Source of the DNA: Drechmeria coniospora | Taxonomy: Eukaryota > Ascomycota > Sordariomycetes > Hypocreales > Ophiocordycipitaceae | DNA length: 64,000 nt | Assembly (NCBI RefSeq): GCF_001625195.1 | Contig: NC_054391.1 | Location: 7,823,157-7,887,156 of the forward strand | Direction of reading: 5' to 3' | Part shown: piece by piece, positions 1 through 11,460 of the stretch | How the letters are laid out: each line of letters starts with the position of its first letter | Position numbering within the stretch: position 1 is the first letter of the stretch | Program-made: the position numbers and the translations under genes | The notes under the pieces: model-generated | Seen by the model: only the letters and a program-made list of their open reading frames with translations | Databases searched by the model: none | What the model was told of the DNA's origin: nothing

Positions 1-1288
1 TCTCTTACTAAATTAGTATTAGAAATAAATATTAATAAACTTTATAACTAATTTACTAATATAAAATAATAAGAACCTTTAATTCTTAATAGTTATTATA
101 GACTACCTCTTTAAGTTTATTTAACTAAAGGTAATAACTATAATAAGTATAAAGGCTTATATAGAATAATTTAAGACCTATTAATAGTAATTTAAGGGTT
201 TTCCTACTTTAAATTATAATAGACTAAGGATTAAACTAACTTAATAAGTTTTAGATATTCCTATACTTCCTTATAGGTATAGAATAACTCTTATGAACTT
301 TATAATACCCCTAAATAAATAAGGGTACTAAAAGGGTAAATTAAAAAAATTTAAGTAACCCTATAGATTTTAATTTTATTTAAGTAATTTAACTAACCGG
401 CCTACTTAGCTACTTACTAAATTAGTAATAGCTTTAGGTTACTTAGTAGAAAAGTTTTAGGTAGGTAATAAAGTTTAGCTTAGCCTTAGGTATATTAAAA
501 CCAATAAGCTATATAGGAAGCTAGACTAAATAGCTTTTAAGTTTATAGTACTAATAGTATTAATACTACTTATAGTAATACTAAATATTCCTTAGGGCTT
601 ATACCTTACTTTTTATATTAACCTTATTAAGAAGGTAGTAAATAACTCCTTACTTAGTTAGGTAGTATAGGATTTAAAGCTAAGCCTACTATTAATTTAA
701 AATAAGAATAGTACTTTATAAAAGGAATATTAAGTTAAATATATTCTAATAATAAGGGGGGGCTAAGGTTAAAGGGAATAATATAATACCCTTATAAAGT
801 AGTTAAGTTATAAATAATTAACCTAGGAACTAAAAGAGGCCTTTATATAAATAGAAGCTCTAAAGGAATTTATATAGTAATAAGGAGATTCCTATATAAA
901 TAGTAAAGTACAGGTAAGCTATAAAATAAAGTATAAAATTTTAAATATACTAAAGGAAAAAACTAACCCTAAGGTAGCTTTAATAAGAACCTAACTTAAT
1001 ACTATTATAGGTAAACTACCCCTATAATTATCTTAGGATATAAATATATACTAACTATATTACTTAAATTTATTAAACTCCTTTAAGCCCTTTAAGTCCT
1101 TTTTATTTTTATTTTTACTTTTAGCCTTTTTAGTATTCTTCTTAAGGAGGGTCTTAAAACTATTTATTATAGTACTTAGGTAGGAGTAGAATAAAGCTAA
1201 GGAGGGAACACTAATATATTAAGTAATAGGGGGGGTAAAGGTAATAGGATAATATAATAGGAATATATTATTTATATAAAATAAATAT
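1..1288 (+). mobile_element. Gypsy2 retrotransposon fragment, 3' internal part
   Basis: This stretch aligns by eye to the complete Gypsy2 copy at 50276-57905, from about 54.53 to 56.2 kb of that copy (integrase region and the 3' internal segment). It is cut by the window edge on the left and stops at about 1288, without reaching its 3' LTR. Compared with the copy at 20474-31284 it lacks roughly 200 bp near position 415. Every frame is full of stops, and CpA/TpG dinucleotides are nearly absent, as expected after RIP. No coding capacity remains. Confidence 0.75.
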
Positions 1289-1599
1289 TTTGATTTTCCT
1301 TTCCCCCCTAATTTGAAAGATATATATAATAAGTAGTACTTATTATATATAATAGTAGTTAAGTCAATTGCTCTTATAAATTTTAGTATAGTCCTTCTGG
1401 GCTTATAACCTCTTTAAAACTAGGAGAAAAATAATAATTAGAAAGAGTATATAGTAAAAGTATAGTTATACGGACTATTTAAAATATATATTAATTAAAA
1501 CTATTAGTAATAGTAGGACTAGTACTAATTAGTAATTAGGTAGGGAATATAGATTTAAATTAGTTAAATTATAGTACTAAGATGCGTTTTAGAAATAAC

Positions 1600-1980
1600 T
1601 ATTATAATATTGGGCTTAGCCTAATATAGGATATAAGATAGAGGGACTAACGTCCGGACCTACTAGAGGAATGCATATAAACTAAAAGCCCTAGCTGTTA
1701 AGTAGTTTTCCCTTCTTTAAGTCTCTTAATTATTATAATATTAGGCTTTGCCTAATAGAGCCCCTCCTAGGATAGAGTTATATACTACCGTATATGACTT
1801 GTACTATATGACTAAGCAGGCATTAGAGTATAAGTACTCTAATACCTAGTACTTTAAGTTAGTGTTCTATAGATTTCTTAATAACTATTTCCGACTACTA
1901 AATACTAGTAGTACTAGTAACTCTATAAGATTAATAAATATTATTAAGAGTCCTAGAGCAGTTACTTAGTAACTCTATAA
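1600..1980 (+). mobile_element. Gypsy2 LTR interrupted by another LTR
   Basis: The left part (1600-1730) and right part (about 1936-1980) together make one Gypsy2 LTR. It has the palindromic core GGGCTTAGCCY near the start and the AGTAACTCTATAA end. A 200-bp LTR of another family (1731-1930) sits inside it. The following bases resemble the first internal bases of Gypsy2 (AAAGACTTACTT), so it may be a 5' LTR with a short internal stub. Confidence 0.7.
1731..1930 (+). mobile_element. Solo LTR, family G3, with TSD ttaat
   Basis: This is a 200-bp LTR that starts TATTATAATATTAGGC (TG changed to TA) and ends AACTCTATAAGA. It is flanked by the direct repeat ttaat at 1726-1730 and 1931-1935. Related copies lie at 3991-4202 and 33040-33240, and a dispersed one at 31946-32042 plus 49919-50227. 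Confidence 0.85.
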
Positions 1981-2058
1981 AAAAGACTTACTTATTCTTA
2001 TTTTTACTTATTCTTCCTATTTAAGAGTATAGGAAATAGAGGACTATTTTATACTTAT

Positions 2059-2260
2059 TATAATAATATTATATATTGTATTCTTTTTCTAGCCTATCCT
2101 GTACTATATATTACGTATTATGTAATATATAGTAACTACCCTATATATATAGTTTCTTTCTTTCTTATACTTATTATTTTTCTTTTTTTTTCTTCCTTTT
2201 CAGTTTAAAAATTCTATAGTCTTTATATATACTACCTCTCTACTAGTCCGTATTATAATA
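2059..2260 (+). mobile_element. Gypsy1-family solo LTR, heavily mutated
   Basis: It aligns over its whole length to the Gypsy1 3' LTR at 41699-41889, with mostly C-to-T and G-to-A changes. The flanks cttat (2054-2058) and cctat (2261-2265) look like a 5-bp TSD with one C/T difference. Confidence 0.75.
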
Positions 2261-2717
2261 CCTATAAGGTAGTATCTTAATTAGTATAATATATACGTAT
2301 TAGAATTCTAACTAATTCTATACAATATATTTCCGAACAATTTACTTATATACAATATAGCTCTAAATACTCTAGTTAAGTTATATTACTAGTTATATAG
2401 TTAGTACATATAACTAGTAGACTTAGTATTAGTATTCGGTTATAATAGTATAGTAGTAGTACTATAATAGTAGTTAAGTAGGCTAGTAGTAGTACTACTA
2501 GTAAGTAACTACTAGTTATAATTAGGTAGGTCCTAGTACGTAATAGTAGTACTATTAGTAGGTAACCACTAGTAGTAATTAGAAAGTCTTAATTAATAGT
2601 CCGATTAATAATCTTAATTAGTTAACTAAGTACTATTTATATAAAACGTATAGTAGTAGTAAAATAATTAGTAATAGTACTACTATTAGTTATATTAAGT
2701 AGAGTAAGAGAAGCTAT

Positions 2718-2908
2718 TGTGACGATATTGTATATTGTACTCTTTTCCTAGCCTACCCTACACCCTCCATTACGTAACGCGCGGACCGTCTGGGTATATA
2801 GGCCGTTCCTCGCCGCCCTTACTGTTTTCTGTCTCTTTTCTTCCTCTTTAGTTCGAAAATTCTACAGTCTTTGCGCATACTGCCTTCCTGCTAGTCAGCT
2901 TCATAACA
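2718..2908 (+). mobile_element. Gypsy1-family solo LTR with perfect TSD gctat
   Basis: This 191-bp LTR begins TGTGACGATATTG and ends TTCATAACA. It is flanked by gctat at 2713-2717 and 2909-2913. It keeps many CpG and TpG dinucleotides, unlike its surroundings, so it is probably among the youngest insertions in the left part of the window. It interrupts the LTR-B copy. Confidence 0.9.
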
Positions 2909-3054
2909 GCTATATTATAAGTATAATTTACTAACTTAATAATACTACTTATACGTTTAGTATAGTAGTAGTTTATTAACTAGTAGTAGTACTACTACTA
3001 AATATTGTAAATAGTAATATATATCGGATAGTATTCTATTTAGGTAGTCTTATT

Positions 3055-3413
3055 TATTATAATACAGACTAGCAAGAAGGCAGTATATATAAAGTATAAT
3101 ATATATAGGGAGGTATACCTATATAAACAATAAACTAATTAACTATTCGACTATATTATAGCTAACCTATTAAAAGATCTACTAGTGTCCGCACTTAGTA
3201 CGAGTACTATACCTTATATTTACTTATAAGGCCTATATACCTATAGTGCGCCTTATATATAGACTATAGAATTTTAAAATTAAGGAGGAAGAAAAGAAAA
3301 AGAAAACAGTAAGTACAAGGAGGAAGAGGCTATATATACAAGTAGTCCGCGCATTACGCAATAAAGAGTATAGAGTAGGCTAGAAAAAGAGTACAATATA
3401 TAATATTATTATA
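3055..3413 (-). mobile_element. Gypsy1-family solo LTR, minus, interrupted, TSD ttatt
   Basis: This is the reverse complement of the 41699-41889 LTR. The direct repeat ttatt flanks it at 3050-3054 and 3414-3418. A 163-bp LTR of another family (3095-3257) is inserted in it. Inside the LTR, one strand is rich in A+G near 3280-3330, corresponding to the T+C-rich tract of the sense LTR. Confidence 0.85.
3095..3257 (+). mobile_element. Solo LTR, family G5
   Basis: A 163-bp unit starts TATAATATATATAGGG and ends GCGCCTTATA. It recurs at 32453-32612, 32885-33429 (split) and 3475-3812 (minus, split). Flanks taaag (3090-3094) and tatag (3258-3262) form an imperfect TSD. Removing the unit restores a continuous Gypsy1 LTR. 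Confidence 0.75.
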
Positions 3414-3474
3414 TTATTAGTTTAAATACTAGTATTTTAATAAATCTACTAACTTATAGTACTCTTATTCTATA

Positions 3475-3812
3475 TATAAGGCGCGCTATATGCGTATAGG
3501 CCTTATAAGTAAATATAAGATATAGTACTCGTACTAAGTGTTATAGTACTAGGCTTAGCCCGATATAGGAGAACGGAGGAAACTAAGGGACCTACTAGGG
3601 AGAACGCATACAACTAAAAGCCTTAGTTACTAAGTAGTTTTCCCTCCTTTAAGTATCTTAATATATATTATTAAGAGCCCTAGAGTAGTTGCCTAGTAAC
3701 TCCATAACACTAAGTACAAATACTAATAGATCTTTTAAATATTTTTAGTTATTTAGCCTAATAATTAACTAATTTATTATCTATATAGGTATATCTTCCT
3801 ATATATATTATA
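3475..3812 (-). mobile_element. G5-family LTR, minus, split by a Gypsy2 solo LTR
   Basis: The two arms (3475-3538 and about 3710-3812) are the reverse complement of the G5 unit at 3095-3257. The interruption is the Gypsy2 LTR at 3539-3709. The outer flanks (ctata and atata) do not give a clean TSD. Confidence 0.7.
3539..3709 (+). mobile_element. Gypsy2 solo LTR with intact ends and TSD ctaag
   Basis: This 171-bp LTR still has canonical TG...CA ends (TGTTATAGTACTAGG and CTCCATAACA). The perfect direct repeat ctaag flanks it at 3534-3538 and 3710-3714. It is the best reference for the Gypsy2 LTR boundaries; most other copies show TA...TA ends, consistent with RIP of the terminal dinucleotides. 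Confidence 0.92.
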
Positions 3813-4345
3813 ATATAGTAATTATTAGGTCTGTTATTATTTACTAAATATTAACTTTCTTCAACTTATTTTTTTAATTTAGCTTATAATAACTAACCCT
3901 TATTTTCCCTAAGTAACAAAAGTAAAGTCTTATAAATATTACAGAATTACTATATAATTGCTTAAGAATCTTAATAATATTTATTATAAGTCTTATAGAG
4001 TTACTAGTACTACTAGTATTTAGTAGTCGGAAATAGTTATTAAGAAATATATAGAGCTCTAATATATAGAGCTCTAACTCTATAAGGCATTAGAGTACTT
4101 ATACTCCAATACCTACTTAGTTATAGGGTGTAAGTTATATACTGAAGTATATAACTCTATCCTATAATATAATTCCGTTAGGCAAAGCCTAATATTATAA
4201 CAATAAGACTTATAAGGACGAAGATTATTAATGACCTAAGGAGCCTTCTTTATATATAAGCCTAATAAGTAAGTCTATAGCCTTCTTTGTCATTTATTAT
4301 ATAATTAAGTATAATAATCTTATATTTAAACTATTATAATTCTGT
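3813..4345 (-). mobile_element. 5' end of a Gypsy2-related element, minus, with a G3 LTR inserted
   Basis: Positions about 3830-3936 resemble the first internal bases of Gypsy2 read on the minus strand (AAAGTCTTATAAA next to the LTR). Positions 3937-3990 and 4203 to about 4345 resemble a diverged Gypsy2-type LTR with a G3 LTR inserted. The similarity is clearly weaker than among Gypsy2 copies, so this may be a separate subfamily. The right end is approximate. Confidence 0.5.
3991..4202 (-). mobile_element. Solo LTR, family G3, minus, TSD ataag
   Basis: This 212-bp LTR on the minus strand starts TGTTATAATATTAGGC and ends CTCTATAAGA. Perfect direct repeats ataag flank it at 3986-3990 and 4203-4207. 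It carries an internal near-tandem duplication of a short AGAGCTCTAA motif. Confidence 0.88.
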
Positions 4346-4602
4346 AATATATTGAATAACTTATTGTAAAAATATAGAGAAGGAACGAATTTACTTATAT
4401 TAAATAGATTCTAAGCTATATAAAGTAGATTAGTAATATCTCGAAAATAAAAAAAAACATATAAGAGCTTACTATAATAAATAAGGTACGTAAATTCCTT
4501 ATATAGTTTTGGGATATTGGTAAATAGAAATTGAAGTAGATGATTACTATATATTACTATTGACTGCCCCCTACTGCCATATTTCAAATGTAACTCCATA
4601 TC
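4346..4602. other. AT-rich transition between repeats and the lysine gene
   Basis: About 250 bp downstream of the homoisocitrate dehydrogenase stop codon. The composition changes from the TA-rich repeat type to something more balanced towards 4560-4600. No element end or convincing gene is visible. The gene's 3' UTR presumably lies here. Confidence 0.4.
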
Positions 4603-5748
<1,146 letters not shown>

Positions 5749-6110
5749 GATTGTGGCCGACAATTCAACAGACGTACAGATCTTGGCGACACGATGTATG
5801 GTGGGGTGGTATATAGTATGAATAGGTAATGACCAACCGCATTTGGGCTTGGCAAAGCACCCAGACTTACGAGTTCGGATATCTGGATTCAATATTTGCT
5901 CGACAGAGAAATGAATTCTTAGGAGGTAGTAAATTTGCTCCTCTGTCGAAATAGCGTATTGTCCAACTATACGAGGACTAGACCAACAGAGTACATAAGC
6001 TAGTGGGTTAGGTCAAGCCCCTAGGAGGTTTACTCCAAGGCGAGTAGCTTACATAATACATTCCTACTGCTAGAAGGAAAACTTTTCAATTAAAAGTATT
6101 CCGGTTTATC
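5749..6110. promoter_or_regulatory. Upstream region of the homoisocitrate dehydrogenase gene
   Basis: About 360 bp of normal-composition DNA upstream of the start codon, ending where RIP-type AT-rich DNA resumes near 6110. It includes a perfect 9-bp inverted repeat, TCGACAGAG at 5900-5908 and CTCTGTCGA at 5941-5949, roughly 150-200 bp before the ATG. Each arm lies near a copy of ATTTGCTC. This could be a dimeric regulator site or a chance hairpin. No TATA box stands out. Confidence 0.4.
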
Positions 6111-7175
6111 CTAAGACAAATACATATTATAAATATATAAAAGAAGGCTAGAATATAAGAATTAAAATTATAATAAAAGCTAATATTTATTTATTAAACT
6201 CCTTAGGGGCTCTTGAAGTTAATAGAGGGGACAGTAAAGGAGTTAAATATACTAGAGAATTAAAAACGCTATTAGTAATAGTAAAATATATACTAGTTAG
6301 TATTTAAATAAGAAGAAATTAAATAATTAAACTAAAATTTATATTATATAGTAATGTATTTAAATAGAGTACTATAAATACAATAACTAGTTATATATAA
6401 GTAGTAGTACGTAAATAAGTAAAATAAAAATTGTATAAATTAGTAACTAATTAGCTTTTATTTTTTTGTTTTATTTTTATTATTATAGTATTAGGTATAC
6501 TTAAATATATAACAATAGATAAAGGAGACTAAAAACTTACTTAACGGGCTCCCATACAAAGAAAGCCCTAACTTATAAGTAGTTTTTAAGTCTATAATAA
6601 GTAGTATTAAGATATTTAAAGTAACTAATTAATTGTATTAAATTATTTAATAGAATTTACTATAGTAATTAAAAAGAAGAAAGCTTAGTTATAAGAAGCT
6701 AAAATAAAGAATAAAGACAAAGGAAATAAGTTTTTAGTAAGTAATAGTAGAATTTATAAATAAGTTAGCCTATTTAAAAACAGTTAAGTAATTAAGTATA
6801 CTTAATTTAATTCTAAAGTTCTATTTAAAACTAAGCTTACTTTTATTTTAAGCTTTATAATTAATTTTATACTTTTTATAGCTACTTAGTTATTAAAGTA
6901 GACTTAATTCTCCTAGGTTTACTATATCTTCCTACTTAGCTAACTTTTATACTTACGCTTAGCCTTATAATTATTTCCCTCCCTATATAGACTGTTTTAG
7001 TTCTGTTTTAAGAGTTCTTTACCTTTTATTATTAAATATATTTTAAATAGACTTACTCTATTTGTAATATTTATTTATAAGAGGAGTACTATTTAATACT
7101 TTTTACTTATATACTCTTAAATTAAATAAAAAATATAAATAATTAATATAAGTTATTTTGGATTAATTATATATA
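6111..7175. repeat. AT-rich degenerate repeat DNA, possible old LTR near 6482-6650
   Basis: No gene is visible. Positions about 6482-6650 share the layout of the Gypsy2 LTR (TATTATAGTATTAGG start, AAGCCCTAACTTATAAGTAG centre, AAGTCT), but are strongly diverged. The remainder is TA-rich sequence I could not assign to any element in the window. Confidence 0.4.
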
Positions 7176-7363
7176 TATTATAGTATTGGGCTTAGCCCAA
7201 TATAGGAGAACGAAGGGAACTAAGGGACCTACTAAAAGGAATATATATAACTAGAAGCCTTAGTTATTAAGTAGTTTTCTCTCCTTTAAGTCTTTTAATA
7301 AATATTATTAAGAGTCCTAGAGTAATTACTTAGTAACTCTATAATATTTAAAAGACTTTACTT
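7176..7363 (+). mobile_element. Gypsy2 5' LTR plus 17 internal bases, cut at a junction
   Basis: A 171-bp Gypsy2 LTR (7176-7346) is followed by TTTAAAAGACTTTACTT, the first internal bases of the family. At 7363/7364 the sequence switches abruptly to the 3' internal part of another Gypsy2 copy in the opposite orientation. This is a deletion or rearrangement junction, not a normal element end. Confidence 0.7.
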
Positions 7364-8642
7364 GTATTTGTTTACTATATGCCTTTAGTTATATTGCGCC
7401 CTATATAACCTTTGTGCTTATACCTAGCGTAACGTTTATATTTTAGTTAAGGCCCGCCCTAAGGTTAGAACCGTACCGGGCGCTTGTATTGTCCTTTTGC
7501 TTAAATTTCTAGCCCTAGGCTGGGTTTAGGCTTATACTCTGGCCCTAGCTGAGATAGAGCCTGCCCCTATACGCTCTACCTATACCCTTACCCCTATACT
7601 AGGTATTATCTCCCCCCCTATTACTGCTAACGATAACGACCCGAATTGCGCCCTTATCCTTACCGTTAACGCTTTAACCCTAACTCGGGCTAGTAGCCGT
7701 TCCGGTAACGTATTAAGCGTATAGCTTAGCGTATTTGCTTAAGGTATAGCCTAGGCCCTAACGGGTATCTAAAGTAATATATATAGTTTTGCCCGCCGTT
7801 AGTAGGTATAGGAGGGCGTTAGTATTAAGTTAGTAGCTACCTTAGCCAAAATATACTATAATATCCATAAGTTATATAAGTCTTATGCGGATAGTTCCTT
7901 CTTATTGTACTATTCTGCCCTTTTTACTCCCTATATTGCCTGTAATAGTAGTAAGTTATGCTTATTCTATATAGATAATATAACTCTATTATACTACTCT
8001 ATTGCTTTTGCCCTTTATATTACCTATATTGCTTAGTGCCTTTATTTTATACCCCTACCCCTACCCCCCTTAGTTACGTTCTGCTCCTACCTAAGTACTA
8101 TAACGGATAGTTTTAAGACCCTCCTTAAGGAGGATACTAAGGAGAATAAGAGTAAGAAGGATATAAAGATTAATAAGTCTAAGTAGTATAGCTAGTACGT
8201 ATTTATAGTAATAATATTAGGTTGGGCCCTTATTGGGGGCGCCCTAGGGTTAGTTTTTTCCTTTAGTATATTTAAAATTTTACGTTTTGTTTTATAGCTT
8301 ACTTATACTTTACTATTTATATAGGGATCTCCCTATTACTATATAAATTTATCTAGGGCTTCCGTTTATACTAAGGCTTCTATTAGTTCCTAGGTTAGTT
8401 ATTTATAACCTATTTATTTTATAAGGGTATTATATTATCCCCCTTAGCCTTAGGCCCCCCTTATTGTAAGAATATATTTAACTTAGTATTCCTTTTATAA
8501 GGTACTATTCTTATCTTAGACTAGTAGTAGGCCTAGCTTTAAATCCTATATTACCCAACTAGGTAAGGGGTCGTTTACTGCCCTTTTAATAAGGTCTATA
8601 TAGAAGGTAGGGTATAAGCCCGAAGGAATATTTAGTATTACT

Positions 8643-9379
8643 TATTAAAATACTAGTATTTATACTAGTAAGACTACCTAAATAGGATACTATCCTATTA
8701 GTATTAGTACTAGTACTACTAGTACGGATGCTATACTATACTGTAAGTATTAGTAAGTATATTGAGTTAACTAATAGTATACAATATACTACTTTTCCGA
8801 ACTATAACTCGGAGCAATATACGGTAGTACTACTACTAACTAACTTACTACTGTAATATGACCTATATATATAGTAGCCAGTCGACTACTGGAGCCAATT
8901 AATTAGAACAATAATTACTACTCTCCTAATTGCTACTAGCGCTTACTAGCCTATAATACTAACTTAGGCCGGACTACCTATTTATTATATAATGGAATTA
9001 GCTAAGCTAATAACTAAAATAATCTATCTAACCTTATAACGGAAGCAGTTAACTAATAAGTAACTAAAATAGTTATCCAACTATATAATAGTTTTAGCTA
9101 TTTAAGCTATAGTACAATAGTGCCTTTAATTTATAATAGAATCTCCAATAAAGCCGTTATTGGGAATTGTTCTATAGATATAAATAGCCGCTCTTTTCCT
9201 ATACTATAGCTAGAAGAAATAATTATATTTATTTATATAATTTGGTACTACTAATTGTATACTCTTGCCTAGTTACTAACTGGTACTTCCCTTATTACTG
9301 TTACTAATAGTATAATTAATTTACTAATCCGTATAATATACTTTTACTATCCCCTCCTCTTGCGTATTAATTACAAAGA
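8643..9379 (+). repeat. 5' LTR of the plus-strand copia element
   Basis: 737 bp, starting TATTAAAATACTAG (TG changed to TA) and ending TACAAAGA. Its match to the 14689-15425 LTR, and the TSD outside, set the boundary. Confidence 0.92.
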
Positions 9380-9397
9380 GGTTATAAGCCCGGAAGG
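9380..9397 (+). other. Copia primer binding site, half-tRNA type
   Basis: The sequence GGTTATAAGCCCGGAAGG directly follows the 5' LTR. It does not start with TGG, as a site for a tRNA 3' end would. Its complement reads GGGCTTATAACC, close to the anticodon stem-loop of initiator tRNA-Met (GGGCTCATAACC). Drosophila copia and some other copia-type elements are known to prime from a cleaved initiator tRNA. The single difference is a CpA-to-TpA change. The match to a tRNA of this genome is inferred. Confidence 0.6.
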
Positions 9398-9429
9398 ATT
9401 ATAATTAATCCCCTAGAATTAATCTATAC

Positions 9430-9690
9430 AACTTACTAAGTTGCCTACTAGTACTACTAGTAACGATTAATCGACTTCTATAACTTACTAAGTTACCTTA
9501 GCTAAGTTACCTACTAGTACTACTAGTAATTCTTAGTCGAACTCTATAACCTACTAAGTTACCTACTAGTACTACTAGTAATGCTTGGTTATCTCTAAGC
9601 TATAGTTCTTATTTCTACTAGTACTACTAGTAACGCTTAGTTGTCTCTAAGCTATAGCTCCTCTTCCTACTAGTACTACTAGTAGGAGAC
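9430..9690 (+). repeat. Leader minisatellite of the plus copia element
   Basis: Repeated blocks containing CCTACTAGTACTACTAGTAA, alternating with short segments such as GCTTGGTTATCTCTAAGC, which can fold into hairpins. This corresponds to the cleaner 52-bp tandem array at about 28640-28960 in the minus copy. Confidence 0.75.
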
Positions 9691-11359
9691 CTAACTGCTA
9701 GTATTACTAGCTAGGTAAGTAAAGTAAGACTAGAATTTAGTTACTAACTAGAAAATAGATCCTAATAACTAAGGTCAGAATACTAACTTATTGGAAATTG
9801 AAAAATATCTTTAGGAATAATAAATACAAATCGATAAACTACTACAGTAACTTAATACTATAGTCCTAAGGATATAAGAACGACTAGATTTAATAGAGTC
9901 TACCCTTAGTACTAGTACTATTAGTAATAATAGGGTAGAGGATTCCTATGCTAATTATATATTAAATAAAAAGGTATTTAACTTCCCTAAATATGCAAAA
10001 CTTAAAGGTACTAAAAACTATAAGCTATAGGAGCAATCCCTAGTAATATAACTTTAAGCTCTTAATTTAAAAGGCTTTCTGGATAAGCCCTTAATTGCAT
10101 TAAGCTTTTTAGGTAGGAATTAGGCTAATTTACTTATACTACTATAGGATAGTTATTTAAAAGAAATCTTAGTATTAACTATATATATTAAAAATCTAAC
10201 CTAAATTTATCTACTACTAAAAAAGTATTACTGCAAAGGATATAAAAATAAATATTCTAACCTATATAAGGCCTACTATAACCTTACATTTAAGGGGTAT
10301 AAAGGAATACTTAATGCATTTAATACTAAATTTAACAGTCGACTTACTAGGCTACTACTAGCCGGTATAATAATTAATCTATTAAACTAAACTAGTTATT
10401 ATCTTGCAATAGTTAAACCTATATTTCTACAATAGGTAGCTATTTAGGAAAACAACCTTATATCTTCTAGAGCCCTAGGACTTAAATTGGATATCTTTAA
10501 CCTATAATACCTTATAGCTAACCTACTAAAAGAAAATTAAAACTCTAGTACTACTAGAATAAATATATTTAGTTACTAGATATCTTAAGGACCTAAGAAA
10601 AAGAAGAAGGAAAATATGTTTAATAAATCTAACCTATTAAGTTAACCCAATAAATTAATTTAATCCAAGGAACTAAATAAATCCAACTAATTAACTAAGT
10701 AACTAAAGGATACTACTAGTTTCCTAGTTAGTAACTATAGCCTAACTATTAGCTGTATAGACTTACTTAATTCCTACTAAGAATTAAATACTAATTCTAT
10801 ATAAGAATTAGAGATATTACCTAACTTAGATAATATCGGTACACTATATAGTATTACTAATACTAATGTATATAATTAGGGCCTAATCTATAATACTAGC
10901 TCGACCTGCTATTTAGTAAATAATCGGTTTAAGTTTTTAAATTTCCGACTAATTGCAAAATCCTAGTTAAAACTAATTACAACTAAAGGTAGTCCTATCT
11001 ACCCTAGTAGAATTAGGAATATAGAATTTATAGTATTAATTAATACTAACCCACTAACCTATAGTATACTTATACTAAAGGAGGTACTATATATTCTAAA
11101 GCTAGAAGTTAATATTATTAGTAGGATATATTACTATAGATTAGGGGGAATACTTATTAAGGAATCCCTATATAACTTAAACCGAAAAGTATATAGCCTA
11201 CTAAACTTCTAAAGGTACGGCTTCTTCCTATAATAAGAAGGTCTAGATACACCTACCTTAAATAAGTCGGATTTAGCCTACTTCTGCTACTATAGCAGCT
11301 ACGGAATTATAGTAGAAATTCCTATGCAATAACCTTCCTAGGCTAATAAGGCAGAAGAC

Positions 11360-11460
11360 TATACAATACCTAGATCGGTACCTAGGTCGGCACCTAAATC
11401 GGTACCTAGATCGGTGCCTAGGTCGGTACCTAGATTGGTGCCTAAGTCGGTACCTAGTCC
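11360..11460 (+). repeat. 12-bp coding minisatellite in the copia polyprotein remnant
   Basis: Tandem 12-bp units of the type CCTAGGTCGGTA encode a four-residue repeat (PRSV, PKSA and variants). The frame continues into a P/S/T-rich stretch up to about 11665. It lies in the integrase-side linker. The sister copy has the equivalent array at about 26885-26995 with a different unit number. Confidence 0.8.

Larger units (their letters stand above)
1407..3447 (-). mobile_element. Copia-type LTR (family LTR-B), minus, split by several younger insertions
   Basis: Blocks at about 1415-1565, 2385-2717, 2909-3054 and 3414-3447 are the reverse complement of successive parts of the LTR at 33864-34674. 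Between them lie other LTRs. Just outside its 3' end, at about 1387-1406, is the same primer-binding-like sequence as in the two complete copia elements (GGTTATAAGCCC on the minus strand). This is therefore the 5' LTR and start of a copia element, not a solo LTR. The blocks are reliable; the exact outer ends are approximate. Confidence 0.65.

Noticed and set aside
9430..9690. Regularly spaced palindromic repeats resembling a CRISPR-like array
   Set aside because: The spacers are themselves repeated, the units vary, and the array lies in the leader of a eukaryotic retrotransposon. The same array occurs in the sister copy.
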